Shown piece by piece: positions 33,637 through 41,196 of a DNA stretch of 60,225 nt; position 1 is the stretch's first letter, and every line of letters starts with the position of its first letter. The notes under the pieces were generated by a model, which was not told the DNA's origin, searched no databases, and worked only from the letters and a program-made list of their open reading frames with translations. The stretch is from Planctomycetota bacterium (GTDB lineage: Bacteria > Planctomycetota > Planctomycetia > Pirellulales > UBA1268), in contig JAGWVR010000009.1 of the NCBI GenBank assembly GCA_018970785.1, positions 1-60,225 of the forward strand, written 5' to 3'. The position numbers and the translations under genes are program-made.

Positions 33637-35589
33637 ATGACCAGTCCCGCCGCCACGCCGGGATTCGACTCCGGCGACGAGTCGATCTACTCCGTCGCCA
33701 CCGCCGCACCCGGCCCGGCCGGGAGCCTGCCGCTCACCGACCGGATGCTCCGCGAGAGCCCGAGCGGCGACCTGTTCGGCCTGTCGCAGAACGTCGGCAT
33801 GGGATGGAAGGCCGAGAACGCCGCCGCGGCGCAGGTGCTGCTGCTCAGCACGCAGGGGGGCATCCGCCGTCCCGACGGAACACCGGTGGCACTCGGTTTC
33901 CACACCGGCCACTGGGAGATCGGTCTGCTCGTCGAGGCGGCGGCGGCGGAAGTCCAGTCGGCCGGATTGATTCCGTTCGCCGCCGCCTGTTCCGACCCGT
34001 GCGACGGGCGCACGCAGGGGACGACGGGGATGTTCGACAGCCTGCCCTACCGCAACGACGCGGCGATCGTCCTCCGCCGCCTCGCCCGGTCGCTGCCGCT
34101 GCGCCGGGGCGTGATCGGGATCGCGACCTGCGACAAGGGCCTGCCGGCGATGCTGATGGCGCTGGCCGGCCTCGGCGACCGGCCAGGGGCGATCGTCCCC
34201 GGCGGTGTCACGCTGCCGCCGGAGTCGGGGGAGGATGCGGGGACGATCCAGACGATCGGCACGCGCTACGTCCACGGCCGGATCACGCTCGAGCAGGCGG
34301 CCGATCTCGGCTGCCGCGCCTGCGCTTCCCCGGGCGGCGGCTGCCAATTCCTCGGAACCGCCGCGACGGCGCAGGTGGTCGCCGAGGCCCTCGGGCTCAC
34401 CGTGCCCCACGCGGCGCTGGCGCCGAGCGGGCAACGGGCGTGGATCGACGTCGCCGTCCGCTCGGCCCGCGCCGTCGTCGCCCGGATCGCCGCGGGGGAC
34501 ACGCTCGCCGCGGTCCTCACCGCTGCCGCGGTCCGCAACGCGATGGTCGTCCACGCCGCGTTCGGCGGCTCCACGAATCTCCTGCTGCACGTTCCGGCAA
34601 TCGCCCACGCCGCCGGCCTCGAGCCCCCCGCGGTCGCCGACTGGATCGACGTCAACCAGCGCACGCCGCGGCTGGTGAGCGTGCTCCCCAACGGCCCCGT
34701 CCACCATCCCACGGTCCGCGTGTTCCTCGCCGGAGGCGTGCCCGAAGTGATGCTCCACCTCGACCGCCTCGGCCTTCTCGACACCACGGTGAAGACGGTG
34801 TCGGGGGGCACGCTCGCCGACCAACTCGCCTGGTGGGAAGCGAGCGCCAGACGGCAGCGCTTCCGCGAGCGCCTCGCCGCCGACGGCATCGAACCTGACG
34901 ACGTGATCCTGCCCCCGGCCCGTGCCCGGCACCGTGGCCTGCGCGGCACGATGGCCTTCCCGCGCGGCACGCTCGCACCCGAAGGGAGCGTCGTCAAGGC
35001 GACGGCGATCGACCCGGCCGCCTGCGACGACCAGGGGCGGTATCGCCACCGCGGCCCGGCGCGGGTGTTCACCAGCGAGCGGCGGGCGATGGCGGCGATC
35101 AAGGAAGGGCGGATCCGCGCCGGCGACGTCCTCGTGCTGGCGGGCATCGGACCGCACGGCACGGGGATGGAGGAGACCTACCAGGTCACGTCGGCGATCA
35201 AGCAGCTGCCGTTCGGCAACCGGGTCGCGATCGTCACCGATGCGCGGTTTTCCGGGGTCTCGACCGGCGCCTGCATCGGCCACGTCGGGCCGGAGGCGCT
35301 CGCGGGGGGGCCGCTCGGCAAGCTCGTCGACGGCGACGAGATCGCGATCACGATCGACCCCGCCACCGCCACCGGGAGGATCGATCTGGTCGGCGACGGG
35401 ACGCGCGAGTTCACGCTCGCCGAGGCCGAGGCGGAGCTCGACCGCCGTGCGCCGCGCGGCGACCTCGCCCCCGACCCCAACCTGCCCGCCGACACGCGGC
35501 TGTGGGCCGTGCTCCAGGGAGCCAGCGGGGGCACGTGGGCCGGGTGCGTCTACGACCCGGACCGGATCGCCCGCCGGCTGGGGGGCTGA
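33637..35589 (+). CDS. YjhG/YagF-type D-xylonate dehydratase (IlvD/Edd family)
   Basis: 650 residues from the ATG at 33637, close to the 655 of E. coli YjhG. The iron-sulfur and metal-binding cysteines are in place: Cys118/Cys122 ([12 protein letters not shown]), Cys165 in [13 protein letters not shown] and Cys236 in [15 protein letters not shown]. The long N-terminal region with [13 protein letters not shown] and [11 protein letters not shown] is specific to the YjhG/YagF branch, not to IlvD or Edd. It would dehydrate a pentonate such as D-xylonate to 2-keto-3-deoxypentonate, feeding the two enzymes divergently encoded upstream. C5 stereochemistry of the true substrate is not determined. Confidence 0.9.
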   Translation: MTSPAATPGFDSGDESIYSVATAAPGPAGSLPLTDRMLRESPSGDLFGLSQNVGMGWKAENAAAAQVLLLSTQGGIRRPDGTPVALGFHTGHWEIGLLVEAAAAEVQSAGLIPFAAACSDPCDGRTQGTTGMFDSLPYRNDAAIVLRRLARSLPLRRGVIGIATCDKGLPAMLMALAGLGDRPGAIVPGGVTLPPESGEDAGTIQTIGTRYVHGRITLEQAADLGCRACASPGGGCQFLGTAATAQVVAEALGLTVPHAALAPSGQRAWIDVAVRSARAVVARIAAGDTLAAVLTAAAVRNAMVVHAAFGGSTNLLLHVPAIAHAAGLEPPAVADWIDVNQRTPRLVSVLPNGPVHHPTVRVFLAGGVPEVMLHLDRLGLLDTTVKTVSGGTLADQLAWWEASARRQRFRERLAADGIEPDDVILPPARARHRGLRGTMAFPRGTLAPEGSVVKATAIDPAACDDQGRYRHRGPARVFTSERRAMAAIKEGRIRAGDVLVLAGIGPHGTGMEETYQVTSAIKQLPFGNRVAIVTDARFSGVSTGACIGHVGPEALAGGPLGKLVDGDEIAITIDPATATGRIDLVGDGTREFTLAEAEAELDRRAPRGDLAPDPNLPADTRLWAVLQGASGGTWAGCVYDPDRIARRLGG

Positions 35590-35604
35590 AAACCGACGGT
35601 TTTC
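35588..35604 (+). terminator. Hairpin overlapping the dehydratase stop codon
   Basis: GAAAACC-gac-GGTTTTC is a perfect 7-bp stem beginning in the TGA. It could slow or stop transcription before the regulator gene. The stem is AT-rich and no T-tract follows. Confidence 0.3.
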
Positions 35605-35729
35605 GGCGTTCAACCGCGGAAAAAGCAGCGTCCGGCCGATAACTTGTGTGGACGACTGATGTCGAGACGGCTATTTTTGAGGCAGTGGCCCGAGCCAGAG
35701 ACGGCGACGTGGTTTCGCCGGTGCCGCCG

Positions 35730-36326
35730 ATGCATGCAAAAGTCTCCGTCCAGCGTGCTGCCGCCCTCCGCGGTGTTCGTTCCGTCGGCGGTGGTCGTGC
35801 CGCCCGGGGGAGCCGGGGTGGCGCCGCTTCGGGTGACGCCGGCGGCGTGCCGGGAGCCGACGCCCCGCGCGGGAAGTGCGACTCGCCCGAGCAGGAGGCC
35901 TACCTGCACATGTGGCGGACCTACGACCTGCTCAAAGCTCTCGAAGAGCAGGTCTTCGATCGCCACGACCTCTCGGCCCAGCAGTACAACGCCCTGCGGA
36001 TCCTCGCCGACGCCGCCCCCGACGCGTTGCCGACGCTCGCCCTCGCCGGCCGGCTGGTGTCGCGGGCCCCGGACATCACGCGCCTCCTCGACCGCCTCGA
36101 ACGCCGGCACCTGATCCGCCGCGACCGCCGTGCCGACAACCGCCGCGTCGTCGCCGTCTCGATCACCCGGGCCGGCACGGCGCTCCTCGACGAACTGGCA
36201 GACGAGATCGTCGCCTGCGGTCACCGCCAACTCGGTCACATGAAGCCCTCTGACCTGCGCCTCCTCGTCGACCTGCTCCGTGCGGCACGCGCCCCGCACG
36301 AGCGCGAGCGGCCCGGCGACGCCTGA
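35730..36326 (+). CDS. MarR-family transcriptional regulator
   Basis: 198 residues from the ATG at 35730, although the true start is uncertain: the frame is open from 35646 and the first 50 residues (Gly/Arg-rich) look non-conserved, so a start nearer 35850 is possible. The MarR winged-helix is clear: YLHMWRTYDLLKALEEQVF, LSAQQYNALRILADA, LAGRLVSRAPDITRLLDRLE as recognition region, then the wing RRDRRADNRRVVAVSIT and GTALLDELADEIV as dimer helix. Its stop lies 31 bp before the flavoprotein gene. Autoregulation and control of that gene are likely. Ligand unknown. Confidence 0.85.
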   Translation: MHAKVSVQRAAALRGVRSVGGGRAARGSRGGAASGDAGGVPGADAPRGKCDSPEQEAYLHMWRTYDLLKALEEQVFDRHDLSAQQYNALRILADAAPDALPTLALAGRLVSRAPDITRLLDRLERRHLIRRDRRADNRRVVAVSITRAGTALLDELADEIVACGHRQLGHMKPSDLRLLVDLLRAARAPHERERPGDA

Positions 36327-36357
36327 ACCGACCCCGATCCCCACGCGGAGACGTCCC

Positions 36358-37629
36358 ATGATGGTCGCCCTGCCCGAAACCCCGTCGCGGACCGACGTCG
36401 TCGTCATCGGCGGCGGCCCCGCCGGCTCCACCGCTGCCACGCTCGTCGCCCGCGCCGGCCACCGGGTCACGCTCTTCGAACGGGAGCGGTTCCCCCGCTA
36501 TCACATCGGCGAGTCGCTGATCCCCGAGACCTTCTGGGTCCTCGAGCGCCTCGGCGTTCTCGACGGCCTCCGCGATGCCGCCTACGTGCAGAAGCGGAGC
36601 GTGCAGTTCGTGACCGGCACGGGCAAGCTGTCGGCGCCGTTCTACTTCCAGGAGCACAAGCCGGAGGCTTCGTCGCAGACCTGGCAGGTGGAGCGGGCCG
36701 ACTTCGACCTGATGATGCTCGACAACGCCCGCGCCGCCGGGGTCGACGTCCACGAAGGGGTCCGCGTCCTCGAGGTCTTGTTCGACGGCGAGCGCGCCCG
36801 TGGCGTGGCGATCGCCGATCCCGCGGCGCCGGGGGGCCGCCGGGAGATCCACGCCGACGTCGTCGTCGATGCCGCCGGGCAGAGCGGCCTGATCCTCGAC
36901 CGTCTCGGCCTCCGCGAATGGGACCCGGTGTTGAAGAAGGCGGCGATCTGGACCTACTGGAAGGGGGCGACGCGCGACACCGGGCGCGATTCGGGCGCGA
37001 CCCTGGTGATGCAGCTGGACAACAAGCTGGGCTGGTTCTGGTACATCCCGCTCCGCGACGACGTCACGAGCGTCGGCGTCGTGGCGCCGTTCGACTACCT
37101 GTTCAAGGAGCGGTCCACGAAGGACCACGAGGGGATCTACCTCGAGGAGATCGCCCGCTGCCCCGGCGTGCAGCCGCGGATCGCCGCCGCCACGCGCGTC
37201 GGTCCCTACCGGGCGGCGAAGGAGTATTCCTACCGCTCGCGGAAGGTGGCCGGCGACGGCTGGGTGCTCGTCGGCGACGCCTTCGGATTCCTCGATCCGC
37301 TGTACTCCTCGGGCATCCTCCTCGCGCTCCATTCGGGGGCCAAGGCGGCCGATGCGATCGTCGCGGGGTTGGCGGCCGGCGACACGTCGGCCGAGCGGCT
37401 CGGCAGTTGGGGCGCGGAGTACGTCGCCGGGATGGAGCGGATGCGGCGGCTGGTGTGCGAGTTCTACGACGGCTTCAACTTCGGCGGTTTCGTCAAGAAG
37501 CATCCCGACCTCAAGGGGCACATCACCGACCTGCTGATCGGCGACTTGTTCACCTCCCGGACCGACGTCCTCGTCGAGCCGATGGACACGTTCCGCTCCG
37601 AACGGCAGGTGATGCCCGCCGCGGGCTGA
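36358..37629 (+). CDS. FAD-dependent oxidoreductase, halogenase/geranylgeranyl-reductase-like
   Basis: 423 residues from the ATG at 36358 (a second ATG follows directly). It has the dinucleotide fold VVVIGGGPAGSTAATLVARAG (GGGPAGS 18-24), RYHIGESLIPETFWVLERLG, and the second FAD contact VLVGDAFGFLDPLYSSG. The motif WFWYIP (226-231) fits the WxWxIP signature of flavin-dependent halogenases, and GESLIP resembles the halogenase GEATIP segment. The length is short for tryptophan halogenases but suits the CmlS/PltA-like or geranylgeranyl-reductase branches. Follows a MarR regulator in one unit, an arrangement typical of detoxification or secondary metabolism. Halogenation is a hypothesis; reductase activity is the alternative. 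Confidence 0.8.
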   Translation: MMVALPETPSRTDVVVIGGGPAGSTAATLVARAGHRVTLFERERFPRYHIGESLIPETFWVLERLGVLDGLRDAAYVQKRSVQFVTGTGKLSAPFYFQEHKPEASSQTWQVERADFDLMMLDNARAAGVDVHEGVRVLEVLFDGERARGVAIADPAAPGGRREIHADVVVDAAGQSGLILDRLGLREWDPVLKKAAIWTYWKGATRDTGRDSGATLVMQLDNKLGWFWYIPLRDDVTSVGVVAPFDYLFKERSTKDHEGIYLEEIARCPGVQPRIAAATRVGPYRAAKEYSYRSRKVAGDGWVLVGDAFGFLDPLYSSGILLALHSGAKAADAIVAGLAAGDTSAERLGSWGAEYVAGMERMRRLVCEFYDGFNFGGFVKKHPDLKGHITDLLIGDLFTSRTDVLVEPMDTFRSERQVMPAAG

Positions 37630-37694
37630 GTGCGGGAAGGGCCCGGCCGCCCGTCCGACCGGCTCCACCGCGAAGGGGGGCGAGCGACACCGGT

Positions 37695-37724
37695 TTGCCG
37701 TCAGCCGCGGCGACGCGGTAGTCT
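37695..37724 (+). promoter_or_regulatory. Candidate sigma-70-type promoter
   Basis: TTGCCG (37695-37700), an 18-bp spacer, then TAGTCT (37719-37724), 45 bp before the ATG of the lipoprotein gene. The -35 matches TTGACA at four positions. The hexamer resembles other -10-like boxes in this window. Confidence 0.4.
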
Positions 37725-37768
37725 CGGTCGATCGCTGGGATCGCGTCGTCTCTTTCGGGAGAGAGCAG

Positions 37769-38284
37769 ATGGACCACGCCGCTGGCCGTGTCGCGCGGGG
37801 AGTCGCGGGGATCGTGATGGTCGTCGTCGTCGGGTGCGCCCCGCCGGCGAAGAAGTCGGCGACCGGCTCGACCCAGCAGCCGGTCGAGACACGCAAGACG
37901 ATCGGCAAGACGACCCAAAACGTGTTGCCGCTGGCCGACGCTCTCCAGCAGGGGGGGCAGCTCGCCGAGATGTCGATCACCGGCGGCGGCCTCGGCGCGA
38001 TCACCTCCGATGCCTACCGGACGAGCGTGGGCAAGATGGGGATCATCGCCGTCGAGCACCAACTTCAACTCGTCGAGGCGGAGCACGGACCCAAGCCGAT
38101 GAACTACGACGAGTTCATGACGAAAGTCATCGGCAAGGGAAAGCCCGACGGCATCCAACTGCCGATGCTCCCCTACTACCAGGAGTGGGCCTACGACCCC
38201 GAGGCCAAGAAGCTCGTCGTCGTCGAGTTCCCGCAGAAGAAGGAACAGCGGCAGCAGGAGACGACCGGCGCCTCGGGCTTGTGA
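37769..38284 (+). CDS. Predicted lipoprotein, unknown function
   Basis: 171 residues from the ATG at 37769, with a GGGAGAGAG site. The hydrophobic segment GVAGIVMVVVVGC ends in a lipobox with Cys23, followed by APPAKKSATGS, so the protein is probably lipidated and membrane anchored. The rest is charged and rather small: ITGGGLGAITSDAYRTSVGK, AVEHQLQLVEAEHGPKPMNY, IQLPMLPYYQEWAYDPEAKK and a polar C-terminal tail (EFPQKKEQRQQE). The PYYQEWAYDPEAKKLVV section could be one conserved strand pair. Monocistronic; not a family I recognise. Confidence 0.75.
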   Translation: MDHAAGRVARGVAGIVMVVVVGCAPPAKKSATGSTQQPVETRKTIGKTTQNVLPLADALQQGGQLAEMSITGGGLGAITSDAYRTSVGKMGIIAVEHQLQLVEAEHGPKPMNYDEFMTKVIGKGKPDGIQLPMLPYYQEWAYDPEAKKLVVVEFPQKKEQRQQETTGASGL

Positions 38285-38312
38285 GCCTCCCGGCGCCGAT
38301 CGCCGCCGCCGT

Positions 38313-38329
38313 GCGGATTGCCGATCCGC
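38313..38329. terminator. Hairpin between convergent genes
   Basis: GCGGAT-tgccg-ATCCGC is a perfect 6-bp stem lying in the 46-bp gap between the lipoprotein stop and the oxidoreductase stop. Possible bidirectional terminator. Confidence 0.4.
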
Positions 38330-38330
38330 G

Positions 38331-39683
38331 TCACACGCGCGGGATCTCGTAGCCGGCGCGGGGCGTGCGGGCGGCGAGGCCAGCGGCCTGGTCGTCGCCG
38401 ACGATCGTCTCGGTCTGCGGATCCCAGCGGATCGTGCGGCCGAGCCGGGCGGCGATCGCCGTCAGGTGGCAGGTGTTCATCGCGATCACGTGGCTGAACA
38501 GGTCGGAGACCGGCAGCCCCCCTTCGCGGATGCAGCGGTAGAAGTTCTGCTTGTGCCCCTCGAAGGGCTTGCCCTTGTAGAGGGCGACGACGTCGGCGTC
38601 GGTGAAGTGGTCCTTGTCCCACTGCTCCTCGATCGGCTTGCCGACGATCTTCTCGCGGTTGACGAAGATCCGCCCCTTCGTCCCCTCGAACAGGATCCCG
38701 TTGTCGGAGCGGCTGTCGACGACCATCCCGACGCCGCTCGGGAAGACGCACTTCACGGCGAAGTCGTGCGACGTGTTGTAGCTGTCGGCGACGGTCGGGT
38801 AGCCGTCCTTGAACGGCACGGGGTGCTTGGAGTCGGTGCCGTCGATCCGCACCGGTCCCTTGCCGCGGGCGTCCTCGCGCAGCGCCCACTGTGCGATGTC
38901 GACGTGGTGCGCGCCCCAGTCGGTGAACTTGCCGCCGGAATACTCGTACCACCAGCGGAACTCGTAGTGGCAGCGCTTCTCGCGGTAGGGCTCGGCCTTC
39001 GCCTGCCCCTGCCACATCTCCCAGTCGAGTTCCTTGGGCACGTCGACCACCGGGAACGGGCCGCCGGTCGGGGCGCCGTTGATCCCCACGGTGACGTTGA
39101 CGATGTCGCCGAGCAGGCCCTTGTGGACCATGTTCACGGCGCGGAGGAAGCGGTCGCGGTCGCTGCGCTGCTGCGTGCCGATGAGGAACTGCTGCTTCGG
39201 ATACTTCTCCGCCGCGGCACGCACGAGCCGGTTTTCCTCGAGCGTCAGCGACAGCGGCTTCTGGCAGAAGACGTGCTTGCCGGCCTGGAGGGCCTCGATG
39301 GCGATCTTCACGTGCCAGTGGTCGGGGGTGACGATGCTGACCACGTCGATGTCCGGCCGCTCGAGGACCTTGCGGTAGTCGCGGTAGGCGTCGGCCTTCC
39401 CCTTGCCGATCCGCTCGTCGTGCTTGGCGCGCTGGGCGTGGCGGTCGTCGACGTCGCAGACGGCGAGGATGTCGCCGAATTCGGCGTGGCCGTGGGCGTC
39501 GCCGGTGCCCATCGAGCCGGTGCCGATGCAGCCGATCCGCGGCCGGTCGGCTGCCGCACGGTTGGCGAACGCCGGCGTCGTCCAGGCGAAGGCCGGCACG
39601 AATCCGCCGGTGAGCGCGGCGACGCTCCCCGCGGTGGAACGGATCGCCTCCCGGCGGGTGGAACGCTGGCGCGTGCTGCTCAT
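38331..39683 (-). CDS. Tat-exported Gfo/Idh/MocA-family oxidoreductase
   Basis: 450 residues from the ATG at 39683. The N-terminus has a twin-arginine signal (STRREAIRSTAGSVAALTGG, RR at 10-11). The Rossmann part has IGCIGTGSMGTGDAHGH, VCDVDDRHAQRAK, VSIVTPDHWHVKIAIEALQ and GKHVFCQKPL, the family's K-P motif with the catalytic Lys. The C-terminal part has WWYEYSGGKFTDWGAHHVDI, typical of the exported planctomycete glycoside-like branch. It would oxidise or isomerise a sugar derivative with bound NAD(P), outside the cytoplasm. A TACACT hexamer lies about 50 bp upstream (39737-39732). Substrate unknown. Confidence 0.9.
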   Translation of the reverse strand: MSSTRQRSTRREAIRSTAGSVAALTGGFVPAFAWTTPAFANRAAADRPRIGCIGTGSMGTGDAHGHAEFGDILAVCDVDDRHAQRAKHDERIGKGKADAYRDYRKVLERPDIDVVSIVTPDHWHVKIAIEALQAGKHVFCQKPLSLTLEENRLVRAAAEKYPKQQFLIGTQQRSDRDRFLRAVNMVHKGLLGDIVNVTVGINGAPTGGPFPVVDVPKELDWEMWQGQAKAEPYREKRCHYEFRWWYEYSGGKFTDWGAHHVDIAQWALREDARGKGPVRIDGTDSKHPVPFKDGYPTVADSYNTSHDFAVKCVFPSGVGMVVDSRSDNGILFEGTKGRIFVNREKIVGKPIEEQWDKDHFTDADVVALYKGKPFEGHKQNFYRCIREGGLPVSDLFSHVIAMNTCHLTAIAARLGRTIRWDPQTETIVGDDQAAGLAARTPRAGYEIPRV

Positions 39684-39731
39684 GGTCGGCTCCCGGAGTG
39701 GACGAAGATCGGCGGCATGTCTCGGGGGGAG

Positions 39732-39737
39732 AGTGTA
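39732..39737 (-). promoter_or_regulatory. Possible -10 box TACACT for the Gfo/Idh/MocA gene
   Basis: TACACT on the minus strand, about 49 bp before the ATG at 39683. It is of the TAnACT form seen before several genes in the window. A CATAAT (39784-39789) on the plus strand may serve the divergent propeller gene. Confidence 0.3.
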
Positions 39738-39845
39738 GCGACGCGGCGGCCGTGGCATGAACCCCGCAGGACGACCGGGACGCCATAATGGGCCGCGGCG
39801 GCGCACGTGGCACGATGGCACCGTTCGGGAGCCGGGGAGGTGGTG

Positions 39846-41168
39846 ATGGGCGGATCGAGACGTGAGGGGGGCCAGCGGGCGGCGTGGTGCGGGGCGGTGG
39901 CGGCGCTGTTCGCCGTCGTCGTCGACGTGGGGGCCGTCGGGGCCGCCGAGCCCTGGCCACGGTTTCGCGGTGCCGATGGCGCGGGGCAGGGGGGCGTGGT
40001 CCGGTTTCCCCGCCAGTGGGCCGACGATGGCTGGGCGTGGCGCGCGACGCTGCCCGGCTCGGGCCACGCCTCGCCCGTCGTCTGGGGCGATGGCGTCTAC
40101 ACGGCGTCGGCCGAGGTCGATCCGGCCGACCCCACGCGCGGAACGCGGATCATCACGCGCCATACGCTGGCCGGGGGAAAACAGACGTGGGACCTGCGCC
40201 TGCCCGGTCCGTTCGACCGGCATCACGCCTTCAATTCCTCGGCTTCCGGCACGCTCACCGCCGGGCCGGAGGGCGTCTGCTGGGCATGGGGCACCGCCGC
40301 CGGCATCCACCTCGTCGCGGTCGGACACGACGGCACGCGGCAGTGGCAGGTCGATCTCGGGCCGTTCGTCTCCGAACATGGCTACGCCGGCTCCCCCGCG
40401 CTCCACGGCGACCTCGTGATCATCGCCGTCGAGCACGAGGGGCCGAGCTTCGTCGCCGCGTTCGACCGCGCGACCGGCCGCGAGCGCTGGCGGCTGCCGC
40501 GCGAGCCGGGGCGGGCGACCTACGCCACGCCGCTGGTCGCGGCGGGGCCGGATCCGCTGCTGGTCGTCGCCAGCACGACGCACGGCCTCACCGGGATCGA
40601 TCCGGCCACCGGGCGCGTCCTCTGGGAGCGGCGCTGCTTCCCGAAGCGCGCGGTGTCGTCGCCGCTGCTGATCGGCCCGGCGGCCGAGCGGCTCGTGATC
40701 GGCACCTGTGGCGACGGTGGCGGCGACAACGGCCTGTTCGCGCTGCGGTTGCCGGCGGCGAACGACGCTGCCGCGCCGGCCGAGCCGCCGATCGCCTTCC
40801 AACTCGACCGCAGCGTCGCCCCCTACGTCCCCACCCCGGTGGCCGGCGCGGCCGGGCTCTACCTGTGGGGCGACCGCGGCGTGGTGACCTGCGTCGATCC
40901 GGCGAGCGGCGCGGTGCGCTGGCGCGGTCGCGTCGGCGGGACCTATTCGGCATCGCCGCTCGTCGTCGGCGGCACGGTCGTCAACGTCGCGGCGGACGGC
41001 GAGGTGGTGGTGCTCGCCGACGGTGCGGAGTTCGAGATCCTCGGCCGCACCGCGCTCGGGGAGGAATGCCGCTCGAGCCCGGCGGTCGCCGGGGGGCATC
41101 TGCTGTTCCGCTCGAAGTCGAAGCTCCATGCGGTGGCGGCGCTCCCGGCGACGGCACGGGCGCCGTGA
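39846..41168 (+). CDS. Exported PQQ-type beta-propeller protein 2
   Basis: 440 residues from the ATG at 39846, which has a GGGGAGG site; an in-frame ATG or GTG upstream would only extend a basic leader. Signal region CGAVAALFAVVVDVGAVGAA then EPWPRFRGADGAGQ, the standard first motif. Blade repeats include AFDRATGRERWRLP, GIDPATGRVLWERR, TCVDPASGAVRWRGR and VVLADGAEFEILGR. It differs from the propeller at 18572 in sequence but has the same architecture. Ends 28 bp before the penicillin-acylase-like gene, so both may act together outside the cytoplasm. No catalytic residues of quinoprotein dehydrogenases were noticed. Confidence 0.87.
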   Translation: MGGSRREGGQRAAWCGAVAALFAVVVDVGAVGAAEPWPRFRGADGAGQGGVVRFPRQWADDGWAWRATLPGSGHASPVVWGDGVYTASAEVDPADPTRGTRIITRHTLAGGKQTWDLRLPGPFDRHHAFNSSASGTLTAGPEGVCWAWGTAAGIHLVAVGHDGTRQWQVDLGPFVSEHGYAGSPALHGDLVIIAVEHEGPSFVAAFDRATGRERWRLPREPGRATYATPLVAAGPDPLLVVASTTHGLTGIDPATGRVLWERRCFPKRAVSSPLLIGPAAERLVIGTCGDGGGDNGLFALRLPAANDAAAPAEPPIAFQLDRSVAPYVPTPVAGAAGLYLWGDRGVVTCVDPASGAVRWRGRVGGTYSASPLVVGGTVVNVAADGEVVVLADGAEFEILGRTALGEECRSSPAVAGGHLLFRSKSKLHAVAALPATARAP

Positions 41169-41196
41169 TCGGAATCCCACGACGGGGAAGGTGACC

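Noticed and set aside
35588-35604. Strong intrinsic terminator after the dehydratase
   Set aside because: The stem is perfect but AT-rich, overlaps the stop codon and has no T-tract; kept only as a low-confidence hairpin.
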